Of a DNA stretch of 64,000 nucleotides, positions 43,257-52,261 are shown one piece after another. A program made the position numbers and the translations under genes. The notes under the pieces are model-generated. The model was not told the DNA's origin. It searched no databases and was given only the letters and a program-made list of their open reading frames with translations. This DNA comes from JAEVLT01 sp044598425 (GTDB taxonomy: Bacteria; Bacillota; Bacilli; Bacillales; Cytobacillaceae). The DNA lies in assembly GCA_044598425.1 (NCBI GenBank), contig CP172536.1:1-64000 (forward strand), read 5' to 3'. Every line of letters starts with the position of its first letter. Position 1 is the stretch's first letter.

Positions 43257-43997
43257 ATGGTTATTTTGAAAGAAGATGAACGACTGGATTACTTGCTGGC
43301 AGAAGATTTGCGTATCATTCAAAGCCCTTCTGTTTTTGCTTTTTCTCTCGATGCAGTCCTGCTTGCAAAGTTTGTCTATGTTCCCATTCAAAAGGGGAAT
43401 TTACTTGATTTATGCAGTGGAAATGGTGTAATTCCGTTATTTTTAAGCACAAGGACAAAAGGAAAAATAACCGGTGTTGAAATTCAAGAACGATTAGTGG
43501 ATATGGCGCGCAGGAGTATTGAATACAACCGGCTCGAAGCTCGGCTGGATATGGTTCACGGAGATATTAACGATATGCCGCATCAACTCGGACATGGAAA
43601 ATACGATGTGGTAACGTGTAATCCTCCATATTTCATTACCCCATCCAAAGAGGAAATCAATCCGAATGAGCATTTGGCCATTGCCCGTCATGAGATTTTA
43701 TGCACGCTTGAGGATGCTGTTCGCGTATCAAGCCTGCTTGTTCGTCAAGGAGGGAAGGTTGCGTTTGTCCATCGTCCAGGGCGGTTTATTGACCTTATTA
43801 CATTGATGCGGCAATACCGTTTGGAGCCAAAGAGAATACAATTTGTTTATCCGAAAAAAGGGAAGGATGCAAATATAGTGCTGGTTGAAGCGATCAAGGA
43901 CGGACGTTCAGATTTGAAAATATTGCCGCCGCTTTACGTCTATAATGATCAGAATGAATACACTCAAGAAGTAAGTGAAATTTTATATGGAGAATAA
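43257..43997 (+). CDS. yabB: tRNA1(Val) A37 N6-methyltransferase-like protein YabB
   Basis: This 246-residue class I methyltransferase has the SAM motif LLDLCSGNGVIPLFL and the catalytic NPPY (VVTCNPPYF), characteristic of N6-adenine methyltransferases of the TrmN6 type. The tRNA target is inferred from the family. ATG at 43257 follows TTTGGAGGG. It overlaps yazA by 11 bases. Confidence 0.92.
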   Translation: MVILKEDERLDYLLAEDLRIIQSPSVFAFSLDAVLLAKFVYVPIQKGNLLDLCSGNGVIPLFLSTRTKGKITGVEIQERLVDMARRSIEYNRLEARLDMVHGDINDMPHQLGHGKYDVVTCNPPYFITPSKEEINPNEHLAIARHEILCTLEDAVRVSSLLVRQGGKVAFVHRPGRFIDLITLMRQYRLEPKRIQFVYPKKGKDANIVLVEAIKDGRSDLKILPPLYVYNDQNEYTQEVSEILYGE

Positions 43998-44274
43998 CGA
44001 ACATTTTTTTTATGTATTGACCTGCAGGGACGGCAGTTTTTATGGCGGCTATACAAACAATCTTGAACGCCGAGTTAAACTCCATAACGAAGGAAAAGGC
44101 GCCAAATATACAAGGGGAAGGGGACCTGTCACCTTAACGTTTTTTGAAAAATATCCAAGTAAATCTGAAGCGCTGAAAGCGGAATGGCATTTTAAGAGCT
44201 TAAGCAGGAAGAAAAAAATAGAGTTTTTGAGAAAGGAAACGGGTGGATGGAATGTGGCAGCAAAAGAGTTTTGA
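43987..44274 (+). CDS. yazA: GIY-YIG domain protein YazA
   Basis: A 95-residue single-domain GIY-YIG protein: FFYVLTCRDGSFYGGYTNNLERRV (about 7-30) holds the GIY-YIG motif as YVL..YGGYT, with the usual Arg and the later EKYPSKSEALKAE. The biological substrate is unknown. ATG at 43987 gives the family N-terminus. Its end overlaps rsmI by 23 bases. Confidence 0.92.
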   Translation: MENNEHFFYVLTCRDGSFYGGYTNNLERRVKLHNEGKGAKYTRGRGPVTLTFFEKYPSKSEALKAEWHFKSLSRKKKIEFLRKETGGWNVAAKEF

Positions 44275-45136
44275 AAATGAAGCAGATAAAGGCATTCTTT
44301 ACCTGGTGCCAACGCCAATTGGAAATTTAGAGGATATGAGCTTTCGAGCCATTCGAATGTTAAAAGAAGCTGATTTCATTGCAGCGGAAGATACGAGAAA
44401 TACAAAAAAGCTTTGTAATTATTTTGAAATTGGCACGCCCATTATGAGCTATCATGAGCATAACAAAGAAATGAGCGGGGAAAAATTAATTCAAAAATTA
44501 AAAGAGGGATTAAAAATTGCGCTTGTAAGTGATGCAGGGATGCCAACCATATCCGATCCAGGTTACGAGCTCGTTACCGCTGCGATCGAAGAGAAGGTAA
44601 CCGTTGTACCCTTACCAGGTGCAAATGCTGCCCTTACCTCATTAATTGCTTCAGGACTTTCATGCCAGCCATTTTATTTTTATGGATTTTTACATCGTCA
44701 AAAAAAGGAAAAAAAGCGGGAACTTGAAAGTTTAAAAAAACAAACAGCGACCATTATTCTCTATGAATCTCCGCATCGGCTTAAGGAGACTTTATCGCTG
44801 ATGTTCGAGTACCTTGGTGATCGAAAAATATCCCTTTGCCGCGAATTAACAAAAAGATATGAAGAGTTTGTTCGCGGCAGTCTAGCTGAAATGTTGGAGT
44901 GGGCAGAACAGGAAGAAGTTCGCGGAGAATTTTGCCTGATTGTGGAGGGAGCACACGAAGACCTCAGTGAGGAGGCGGACTGGTGGAGTTCCCTTTCGGT
45001 CAATGAACATGTTGATCACTACATTTCCGTGAAACAGATGAACACGAAAGAAGCGATTAAACAAACGGCTAAAGATCGTGGACTTCAAAAAAGAGATGTT
45101 TACCAATCCTATCACCATATAGAAAATAAGGGCTAA
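44252..45136 (+). CDS. rsmI: 16S rRNA C1402 2'-O-methyltransferase RsmI (YabC)
   Basis: RsmI methylates the ribose of C1402 in 16S rRNA. The 294-residue protein shows the tetrapyrrole methylase fold with LVPTPIGNLEDMS, AAEDTRNT, and SDAGMPTISDPG. ATG at 44252 (MWQQKSF) is preferred over GTG at 44243; GGGTGGA lies just upstream. Last of the yabB-yazA-rsmI overlapping cluster. Confidence 0.95.
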   Translation: MWQQKSFENEADKGILYLVPTPIGNLEDMSFRAIRMLKEADFIAAEDTRNTKKLCNYFEIGTPIMSYHEHNKEMSGEKLIQKLKEGLKIALVSDAGMPTISDPGYELVTAAIEEKVTVVPLPGANAALTSLIASGLSCQPFYFYGFLHRQKKEKKRELESLKKQTATIILYESPHRLKETLSLMFEYLGDRKISLCRELTKRYEEFVRGSLAEMLEWAEQEEVRGEFCLIVEGAHEDLSEEADWWSSLSVNEHVDHYISVKQMNTKEAIKQTAKDRGLQKRDVYQSYHHIENKG

Positions 45137-45162
45137 CCCTATACGGGTCAGCCCTTTTGTAT
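45128..45162. terminator. Shared terminator between rsmI and abrB
   Basis: AAGGGCT..ACCC pairs with GGGT..AGCCCTT, with A/T runs on both sides; it can serve both convergent genes. Confidence 0.88.
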
Positions 45163-45198
45163 ATTTTTTGAGAAATACTATATATGCTTTACCTAAAA

Positions 45199-45483
45199 TT
45201 ACTTTGCCAATTCAAAAGAATCTTGTATTTCTTTTAAAAGAATTTCGGCGCCTTCGCGGCTAAGAATCAATTTACCGCCGGCTAATGTCAAGTTGTCATC
45301 CGAAACTTCACCTGTTACTTGGCAAGTCATGTTTGGTTTGTATTTTTTTAAGATGATGCGCTCATCGTCAACATAGATTTCCAGAGCATCTTTTTCAGCA
45401 ATTCCAAGTGTACGTCTTAATTCAATCGGAATCACTACGCGGCCTAACTCATCAACTTTGCGGACAATACCAGTAGATTTCAT
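45199..45483 (-). CDS. abrB: Transition-state regulator AbrB
   Basis: AbrB represses many post-exponential and sporulation genes during growth. The 94-residue protein has the swapped-hairpin DNA-binding domain (1-50: MKSTGIVRKVDELGRVVIPI, ELRRTLGI) and a C-terminal multimerisation part. ATG at 45483 follows GAGAGGAGA. spoVG, a classical AbrB target, lies 11 kb downstream. Confidence 0.97.
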   Translation of the reverse strand: MKSTGIVRKVDELGRVVIPIELRRTLGIAEKDALEIYVDDERIILKKYKPNMTCQVTGEVSDDNLTLAGGKLILSREGAEILLKEIQDSFELAK

Positions 45484-45530
45484 AATAAAAATCTCCTCTC
45501 AATTGTTTGTTATGTTTTTAATCGTCATTA

Positions 45531-45537
45531 TTCGACA
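45531..45537 (-). promoter_or_regulatory. Spo0A box downstream of the abrB start
   Basis: TGTCGAA on the minus strand, within TTTGTCGAATAA, lies about 11-17 bases after the predicted start. In B. subtilis Spo0A~P represses abrB from boxes at that place. Confidence 0.75.
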
Positions 45538-45554
45538 AATTTCTTGTTACTTCA

Positions 45555-45583
45555 ATAATACCAGCCATTCCCATATTCGTCAA
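45555..45583 (-). promoter_or_regulatory. abrB promoter
   Basis: On the minus strand TTGACG and TATTAT are 17 bp apart (positions 45578-45583 and 45555-45560). Transcription would start near 45548. Confidence 0.75.
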
Positions 45584-45826
45584 TTATTTTTATCTTGAAA
45601 AATAGTAATTTTTTTTTGGTAAAATATAGAATAGCTTTGTTTCAATGTTTTGCCGAAAATTAAAATCATATAATTGAAATTTACTCCATTTTAAAGAAAA
45701 AATAAATAATATGTTTTTCGGCATGCTTGATAGAAATTCGACAAACTTCTACATAAAGCTGCTTTTCTGCTACTACAACATTCAAATTAGATTCCCTTTT
45801 TCTGGGGGTAAGTATTTATTTTCTTA

Positions 45827-46013
45827 TACTATTAGAATTTATATCTTAACTTCGATCACTGTCTAGCGCAAGCGCCCTATCGGCTAGCGTACTTCGTCCT
45901 TCTCCCTACGATAAGTCAACATCGGCTCGCTACGCTCACCGTGTTTCCTTTATCTTTAGTCGAAGGGCCTCCAGTCCGTACGCCGATGACCAAGGGCGCT
46001 TGCGCTTTTCTTA
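45827..46013 (+). repeat. Dispersed structured repeat, copy B (short form)
   Basis: A 187-bp relative of copies A and C. The left end is more diverged (TACTATTAGAATTTATATC), and the hairpin block of A/C is absent, so GCGCAAGCGCCC follows TCTA directly and pairs in full with the right-end GGGCGCTTGCGC. An inner imperfect hairpin lies around AACATCGG..CCGTGTT. It sits between the abrB upstream region and metS. The rest of 45584-46039 is AT-rich without a gene. Confidence 0.82.
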
Positions 46014-46039
46014 CTAAATTTTTAGAAAAGAAGGCTTTG

Positions 46040-46068
46040 TTGCACAAATGCCTATTTTTCGGTATATT
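46040..46068 (+). promoter_or_regulatory. metS promoter
   Basis: TTGCAC (46040-46045) is 17 bp from TATATT (46063-46068), about 70 bp before the start codon. Confidence 0.6.
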
Positions 46069-46137
46069 TTGATGATAGAAGGAACTAAAAAAAGGCAATA
46101 ATGGTTGAATGGGCTATTATTCAAGGAGGGATACAGA

Positions 46138-48099
46138 ATGCAGGAAAAATTAAAAACGTTTTATCTTACAACTCCTATTTATTATCCGAGCGGAAATTTA
46201 CATATAGGACATGCTTATACAACCGTAGCAGGGGATGCAATGGCGCGCTACAAACGGATGCGCGGCTTTGATGTCATGTATTTGACTGGAACGGATGAAC
46301 ACGGTCAGAAAATCCAGCGTAAAGCTGAGGAAAAGGGGATTACGCCTCAACAATACGTGGATGAGATTGTAAGCGGAATTCAGGAACTATGGAAAAAGCT
46401 TGATATTTCCTATGATGATTTCATTCGAACAACTCAGGAGCGCCATAAGCAGGCAGTAGAGAAGATTTTTGCCAGATTGCTCGAACAAGGGGATATTTAT
46501 CTCGATCAATATGAGGGCTGGTACTGCACGCCGTGTGAGTCTTTTTACACGGACCGCCAGCTTGTTGACGGTAATTGTCCTGATTGCGGCCGTCCTGTGG
46601 AGAAGGTGAAGGAAGAATCTTACTTCTTTAAAATGAGTAAGTATGTCGATCGCCTGCTGCAATACTACGAAGAAAATCCTGATTTTATCCAGCCGGAGTC
46701 CCGAAAGAACGAAATGATTAATAACTTTATCAAACCGGGACTTGAAGATTTGGCCGTTTCAAGGACAACTTTTGATTGGGGTATAAAAGTTCCAGGGGAT
46801 CCAAAGCACGTTATTTACGTATGGATTGATGCATTATCCAATTATATTACCGCTCTTGGATATGGTACAGAAAGTGATGCGAAATATTTAAATTACTGGC
46901 CTGCTGATGTTCATCTTGTCGGCAAGGAAATTGTCCGTTTTCATACCATCTATTGGCCAATTATGCTGATGGCACTCGATATTCCGCTGCCAAAGAAAGT
47001 TTTTGCTCACGGCTGGCTGCTAATGAAAGACGGGAAGATGTCGAAATCAAAAGGAAATGTCGTTGATCCTGTCACGCTGATCGATCGCTATGGCCTGGAT
47101 GCTTTACGTTATTATTTATTAAGAGAAGTTCCTTTTGGTGCGGATGGGGTGTTTACGCCTGAAGGATTTGTGGAAAGAATTAATTTTGACTTGGCAAATG
47201 ATTTAGGAAATCTGTTAAATCGAACCGTTGCGATGATCGAAAGGTACTTTGACGGTATGATTCCAGCTTACAACGGTTCTGTAGGCCCTTTTGATTCATC
47301 ATTGCTTCAGGTAAATCAAGAAACAGTTTTGAAGTATGAGGAAGCAATGGAAAAAATGGAGTTTTCGGTTGCTTTAACTTCAATCTGGCAGCTTGTTAGC
47401 CGCTCAAATAAATATATTGACGAAACGCAACCGTGGATTTTGGCGAAAGAAGAGGAGAGGAAACCTGAACTAGCAAGTGTCATGGTTCATTTGGCAGAGT
47501 CGCTTCGCAGAATCGCTATCCTCCTGCAGCCGTTTTTAACCCGAACTCCAAACGGGATTTTTACCCAATTAGGCATCAATGAACAGTCTCTAAAAACATG
47601 GGAAAGTTTGGAGGTAATGGGCGCTATTTCAGCAGGAACAAAAGTGGCAAAAGGTACACCGCTATTCCCAAGGCTTGAGATGGAAGAAGAAGTGAAATTT
47701 ATTAAAACGAAAATGCAAGGTGGTACTGCTTCGCAGGCAGAGGAGCCAAAAGAAGAAGAAAAGCCTGAGCTTCTAGATGAAATTTCAATCGATGAATTTA
47801 TGAAAATCGATCTCCGCGTTGCCGAAGTCATTGCAGCTGAACCGGTGAAAAAAGCGGATAAATTGCTTAAGCTTCAGCTTGACCTCGGCTTTGAAAAGCG
47901 CCAGGTCGTTTCCGGCATCGCACAGTATTATAAACCAGAAGAATTGGTAGGGCGTAAAGTTATTTGTATTACCAATTTAAAACCGGTTAAACTTCGCGGC
48001 GAATTGTCTCAAGGAATGATTTTAGCTGGGTCAAAAGATGGTCAATTATCACTGGCAACGGTTGATCAAGCACTGCCAAATGGCTCAAAAGTAAAATAA
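46138..48099 (+). CDS. metS: Methionyl-tRNA synthetase
   Basis: This class I synthetase has 653 residues: HIGH in GNLHIGHAYT near 20, a zinc-binding knuckle CTPCESF..CPDC near 127-146, KMSKSKGN near 300, an anticodon-binding domain, an acidic linker (about 535-550) and a C-terminal tRNA-binding domain (about 555-653) like Trbp111. ATG at 46138 follows CAAGGAGGG. No T-box is seen in the leader. Confidence 0.97.
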   Translation: MQEKLKTFYLTTPIYYPSGNLHIGHAYTTVAGDAMARYKRMRGFDVMYLTGTDEHGQKIQRKAEEKGITPQQYVDEIVSGIQELWKKLDISYDDFIRTTQERHKQAVEKIFARLLEQGDIYLDQYEGWYCTPCESFYTDRQLVDGNCPDCGRPVEKVKEESYFFKMSKYVDRLLQYYEENPDFIQPESRKNEMINNFIKPGLEDLAVSRTTFDWGIKVPGDPKHVIYVWIDALSNYITALGYGTESDAKYLNYWPADVHLVGKEIVRFHTIYWPIMLMALDIPLPKKVFAHGWLLMKDGKMSKSKGNVVDPVTLIDRYGLDALRYYLLREVPFGADGVFTPEGFVERINFDLANDLGNLLNRTVAMIERYFDGMIPAYNGSVGPFDSSLLQVNQETVLKYEEAMEKMEFSVALTSIWQLVSRSNKYIDETQPWILAKEEERKPELASVMVHLAESLRRIAILLQPFLTRTPNGIFTQLGINEQSLKTWESLEVMGAISAGTKVAKGTPLFPRLEMEEEVKFIKTKMQGGTASQAEEPKEEEKPELLDEISIDEFMKIDLRVAEVIAAEPVKKADKLLKLQLDLGFEKRQVVSGIAQYYKPEELVGRKVICITNLKPVKLRGELSQGMILAGSKDGQLSLATVDQALPNGSKVK

Positions 48100-48113
48100 A
48101 ACGAAACTTTTTT

Positions 48114-48144
48114 GCTCAAGCGCCTAAATGGACGCTTGAGCTTT
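48114..48144 (+). terminator. Hairpin after metS
   Basis: GCTCAAGCG (48114-48122) pairs with CGCTTGAGC (48132-48140); the T-run is weak (TTTC). Confidence 0.6.
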
Positions 48145-48206
48145 CAAATGAGACGATTTTTGATTGCGAAAGGGCAAACGTGCTGATCGACAATTTTCCC
48201 GATGAA

Positions 48207-48222
48207 TGTTTCACGTGGAACA
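48207..48222. other. parS: parS site (ParB/Spo0J binding)
   Basis: TGTTTCACGTGGAACA is a perfect 16-bp palindrome with the CACGTG core and matches the parS consensus TGTTNCACGTGAAACA. It lies in the metS-tatD gap, 48 kb from dnaA. From memory, B. subtilis has a parS close to metS, so the site is probably conserved. Confidence 0.92.
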
Positions 48223-48320
48223 TTTTTCGAGTTTCTTTTCAATTAGAGAACTTATTTGGTTAAAATTTCCTGGCGAGTGCTGTCGATCATTTTTAGATGC
48301 TCATTTGAAGGAGGGTTAAA

Positions 48321-49088
48321 ATGCTATTTGATACACACGTGCATTTAAATGCAGAGCAATTTGCTGAGGACTTAGAAGAAGTCGTCCAAAGAGCTATGCA
48401 GGAGGGCGTTTCCAATATGGTAATCGTGGGCTTTGATCGCCCAACGATTCAAAAAGCAATGGAATTAATTGAACGTTATGATTTTATGTATGCAAGTGTC
48501 GGCTGGCATCCAGTGGACGCAATTGACATGAAGGACGAAGATTTGGCATGGATTGAGGAGCTTGCTTCTCATCCAAAAGTGGTAGCGCTGGGAGAAATGG
48601 GTTTGGATTATTATTGGGACAAGTCCCCAAAGGAAATTCAAAAGGAAGTTTTTCGAAAACAAATTCGCCTGGCAAAAAAAGTAAAGCTGCCGATCATTAT
48701 TCACAATCGTGAAGCGACAGCTGATATTGTTGAAATTTTAAAGGAAGAGGGAGCAAGTGAAGTGGGGGGGATCATGCATTGCTTCAGCGGAAGTCCTGAA
48801 ACAGCAAAGGAATGTATCGGTTTGAACTTCTATATTTCACTTGGAGGCCCTGTAACGTTTAAAAATGCAAAAAAACCGAAAGAAGTGGCTGCAGAAATTC
48901 CATTGGATAAACTTTTAATTGAAACGGATTGCCCGTATTTAACCCCCCATCCGTTCAGAGGAAAACGAAATGAACCAAGCTATGTAAAATTAGTAGCGGA
49001 ACAGATTGCAGAAATTAAAGGGTTGTCTTTAGAAGATGTAGCAACAGCTACTGCGGAGAATGCAAAAAAATTGTTCGGCATAAAGTGA
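48321..49088 (+). CDS. tatD: TatD family deoxyribonuclease (YabD)
   Basis: The 255-residue metal-dependent hydrolase has the DTHVHLN metal motif at the N-terminus, GEMGLDYYWD, IIHNREA, MHCFSG and ETDCPYLTPHPFRGKRNEP, all diagnostic of TatD enzymes acting on DNA ends. ATG at 48321 follows GAAGGAGGG. Confidence 0.96.
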   Translation: MLFDTHVHLNAEQFAEDLEEVVQRAMQEGVSNMVIVGFDRPTIQKAMELIERYDFMYASVGWHPVDAIDMKDEDLAWIEELASHPKVVALGEMGLDYYWDKSPKEIQKEVFRKQIRLAKKVKLPIIIHNREATADIVEILKEEGASEVGGIMHCFSGSPETAKECIGLNFYISLGGPVTFKNAKKPKEVAAEIPLDKLLIETDCPYLTPHPFRGKRNEPSYVKLVAEQIAEIKGLSLEDVATATAENAKKLFGIK

Positions 49089-49254
49089 TAAAGGAATGTG
49101 TCGAAAGTATTAGAAGATTGTCCGAATTTTTTCTTATACCAAAAAGTTCTACATGTCTCTTTTTCCACATAGGATGATTGTGTCGATAAGTTTTTCTTTG
49201 CAATTAAACCAACATTAGGCATAATTAGAAATACGTTCTGGTAAAGCGCAAAGG

Positions 49255-49284
49255 TTGACAGTCGGCAAGGTAGTTCTTTATAAT
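49255..49284 (+). promoter_or_regulatory. yabE promoter
   Basis: Perfect TTGACA (49255-49260) and TATAAT (49279-49284) are separated by 18 bp. The 237-bp gap upstream holds no other feature apart from TGTCGAA at 49098, a lone Spo0A-box-like word. Confidence 0.75.
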
Positions 49285-49310
49285 CACTCCAAGAAAAGGA
49301 GGCGTTTTTC

Positions 49311-50509
49311 ATCGTATTCAAAAACATGGAAAACCTGTTTCCAAAATCTTTGAGTAGAAAAAAAACATTGACCATTCTGTTTGCTAGTTTCCTAGTTTTT
49401 GCTGCAATCCTTGGAATCCTTTTTTACGAAGGAACGAAAAAAACGGTTGCCCTCACACTTAATGGCGAACAAAAAAAGGTCAAAACGCATGCGGACACCA
49501 TTCAACAATTATTTGATGAACTGCATGTTCCGATACACTCAAAGGATTATGTGTTTCCCAGACCAAGCACGAAGTTAAAGGATCATTCGAAAATTGTCTG
49601 GAAACAAGCGAAGCGGGTTCAAATTGTCAAAGACAACGAGGATAAAACGTTTGGACAACAGCTGCTACTGTTGCTGAGCTCCTCAAAGATCAAAAGATTG
49701 TTTTGAACGACCATGATCAAATCTCACCCGAACCGCAAAAGAAAATCAAAAATAAGATGAGGGTTACGATTAAGCAAGCGAACCATCTTACTCTGGTTGA
49801 TGGCGGAAAACAACAACAAGTTTGGTCCACTTCGGCTACGGTCGCTGACTTTTTAACACAACAAGGCATCAAACTAAATGATTTAGACCGAGTTGAACCG
49901 TCATTAAATGAGACAGTAAAGGATCATGATGTGGTTAACATCATTCGCGTCGAAAAAGTCACCGATGTAGTGGAAGAACCTTTGCAATTTGCTGTCGTTT
50001 CTCAAAAAGATACGGGCTTGGAAAAGGGCACACAAAAGGTTGTTGCCGAAGGTCAGCCAGGTCTTGTGTCTAAAGAGTACGAAGTGGTTTTTGAGAACGG
50101 CAAAGAAGTTTCGAGAAAGTTGATTCGTGAGAAAAAGGTTAGAGATAAGCAAGATAAAATCGTGGCAGTTGGAACAAAAGATTTAGCTCTGCAAGTATCT
50201 CGTGGCGAAGTCAGCGGCGGGAAAGAACTTTATGTAAGTACGACGGCCTATACCGCAGACTGTAACGGATGTTCAGGGAACACATCAACCGGAATTAATC
50301 TCCGGGCCAACCCCCATGCCAAAGTAATCGCTGTCGATCCTTCGGTGATACCGCTTGGAACGAAAGTGTATGTGGAAGGTTACGGGTACGCCATTGCTGC
50401 CGACACTGGCGCCAGCATCAAAGGGTATAAAATTGATGTTTTTTTCCCGTCTAAGTCAGATGCGTTTCGCTGGGGAGCGAAAAAAGTGAAAATAAAAATT
50501 TTAAATTAA
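49311..50509 (+). pseudogene. yabE: YabE, cell-wall G5/3D protein, frameshifted
   Basis: YabE is an exported Rpf-like cell-wall protein with DUF348 repeats, a G5 domain and a C-terminal 3D (DPBB) domain. Here two ORFs share it: the first (to 49706) has the membrane anchor (about 15-35 residues in) and one DUF348 repeat; the second (49703-50509) has another DUF348, the G5 part and the 3D domain (VSTTAYT..ADTGASIKGYKIDVFF). A single base seems lost near 49649: AAAACGTTTGG would restore the usual KTVWTTAATVAELL if it read AAAACGGTTTGG. AAAGGAGG (49295-49302) points to ATC at 49311 as start position; the first ATG is at 49326. Confidence 0.8.
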
Positions 50510-50517
50510 TTCTCTTT

Positions 50518-50548
50518 ATGCAGAGGGGCTCCTCTGCATTTTGCTTTT
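50518..50548 (+). terminator. Terminator after yabE
   Basis: ATGCAGAGG (50518-50526) pairs with CCTCTGCAT (50531-50539), followed by TTTGCTTTT. Confidence 0.88.
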
Positions 50549-50720
50549 TACGTAAAATTCTTTATACTAACAACTGAAGGTGCTTTGCTTACAATTTATT
50601 TGTATGAACGGTTTCGAATATATAGACGCAGGACATTACAAAAATGTTTCAGTTTTTTTTCAATTTTATCAAAAAAATTTCTTAACATGTTGAAGGTTCT
50701 GTAATTGGTTGGAGGAAAGA

Positions 50721-51281
50721 ATGAAAATTAGAGAAATAATCGTCGTAGAAGGAAAAGACGATACAATAGCGATCAAAAGAGCGGTTGATGCCGATACGAT
50801 TGAAACCAATGGATCTGCACTCAACCAGGAAACAATCGAAAAAATTGAACGTGCACAAAAAACAAGAGGTGTGATCATTTTTACAGATCCTGATTTTCCC
50901 GGGGAGAAGATCCGTAAAACCATTGCTCGGCATGTTGCTGGCTGCAAGCACGCATTCCTGTCAAAAGAACAGGCGATTAGCAAAACGGGCAAAGGGCTGG
51001 GAGTTGAGCATGCGGAGCCCGAGATGATCAGGAATGCATTGCAAGATGCGCAAATGATGCATGAGACGATTAAAGAAGAGATTAGCCAGGAGGATTTAAT
51101 TTTGGCAGGTCTTATTGGCGGTGAAGGGGCAAAGGAGCGAAGAATCAAGCTGGGGAAAGTTCTGAAAATTGGTTATACAAATGGCAAACAGCTGCATAAA
51201 CGCCTAATGATGTTCCAAATTAGTCCAGAGGAATTTGCTGCCGCACTCAACGTGATACTGCAGGAGGAACAAAATGGATAA
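50721..51281 (+). CDS. rnmV: Ribonuclease M5
   Basis: RNase M5 matures 5S rRNA precursors. The 186-residue protein has an N-terminal Toprim domain with VVEGKDDT (Glu10) and FTDPDFPGEKIR. ATG at 50721 follows TTGGAGG (50709-50715). It overlaps ksgA by eight bases, placing two rRNA maturation genes in one unit. Confidence 0.96.
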   Translation: MKIREIIVVEGKDDTIAIKRAVDADTIETNGSALNQETIEKIERAQKTRGVIIFTDPDFPGEKIRKTIARHVAGCKHAFLSKEQAISKTGKGLGVEHAEPEMIRNALQDAQMMHETIKEEISQEDLILAGLIGGEGAKERRIKLGKVLKIGYTNGKQLHKRLMMFQISPEEFAAALNVILQEEQNG

Positions 51282-52152
51282 GGATATTGCCACCCCGATC
51301 CGAACGCGGGGCATTCTCGAAAAATACGGTTTCTCTTTTAAAAAGAGCCTTGGCCAAAATTTTCTTATTGATGCGAACATTTTAAAAAAGATTGTAGAAT
51401 TTGCCGGTCTTACTGAAGATACAGGAGCAATTGAAATTGGTCCGGGCATTGGGGCACTGACTGAGCAGTTAGCCCGAAGCAGTAAAAAGGTTGTTGCGTT
51501 TGAGATTGATCAAAGATTGCTGCCAATCTTAGCAGAAACGCTTTCTCCGTATTCAAATGTGAAAATTATTCACCAAGACGTGCTGAAAGCGGATGTAAAG
51601 AAAGTAATTGCTGAGGAATTTGCGAATACTTCCGATCTAATGGTGGTAGCGAATCTGCCGTATTATGTGACGACACCCATTATCATGCGGCTGCTTGAAG
51701 AACAGCTACCGATCCGTGGCATTGTGGTGATGCTGCAAAAAGAGGTAGCTGATCGCATTTCTGCAAGACCAGGAACAAAAGATTACGGTTCACTCTCAAT
51801 TGCAATTCAATATTATATGGAAGCTGAGACGGTTATGGTTGTGTCAAAGACCGTGTTTGTTCCACAGCCAAATGTGGATTCGGCCGTCATTCGTTTAACA
51901 AAACGCCAAACGCCTGCTGTTGAAGTAAAAGATGAAACGTTTTTCTTCCAGGTTACGAAGGCAAGCTTTGCGCAAAGAAGAAAAACGATTGTAAATAATT
52001 TAACGAGCCAGCTGCCGAATGGAAAGCTTAAGAAGAATGAAATTTTGGAAGCATTGCAAGCGTGCGGGATTGATCCGGCCAGAAGGGGAGAAACGCTTTC
52101 TCTCGAAGAATTTGCTCAATTGAGCGATAAATTATATTCATCTTTTCATTAG
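51274..52152 (+). CDS. ksgA: 16S rRNA adenine dimethyltransferase KsgA
   Basis: KsgA dimethylates A1518 and A1519 in 16S rRNA. The 292-residue protein has the SAM motif EIGPGIGALTEQLA and catalytic NLPYYVTTPI. ATG at 51274 with GGAGGAAC upstream inside rnmV. Confidence 0.97.
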   Translation: MDKDIATPIRTRGILEKYGFSFKKSLGQNFLIDANILKKIVEFAGLTEDTGAIEIGPGIGALTEQLARSSKKVVAFEIDQRLLPILAETLSPYSNVKIIHQDVLKADVKKVIAEEFANTSDLMVVANLPYYVTTPIIMRLLEEQLPIRGIVVMLQKEVADRISARPGTKDYGSLSIAIQYYMEAETVMVVSKTVFVPQPNVDSAVIRLTKRQTPAVEVKDETFFFQVTKASFAQRRKTIVNNLTSQLPNGKLKKNEILEALQACGIDPARRGETLSLEEFAQLSDKLYSSFH

Positions 52153-52178
52153 ACCCTGCTATGGGGTCTATTTTTTTT
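52150..52178 (+). terminator. Terminator after ksgA
   Basis: TAGACCC (52150-52156) pairs with GGGTCTA (52164-52170), followed by eight T. Confidence 0.9.
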
Positions 52179-52179
52179 C

Positions 52180-52207
52180 ACACGTCCTCCTAACTTTGCA
52201 TAGCCTA
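52180..52207 (+). promoter_or_regulatory. Candidate sigma-K promoter for yabG
   Basis: CATAGCCTA (52199-52207) fits the -10 CATAnnnTA, with ACAC (52180-52183) 15-17 bp upstream as the -35. yabG is sigma-K dependent in B. subtilis. Confidence 0.55.
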
Positions 52208-52261
52208 TGAGAGAAAAATCTTATTTGGGAGGCCTTGTGTGGTCTAATTGGAGTGACAGCT

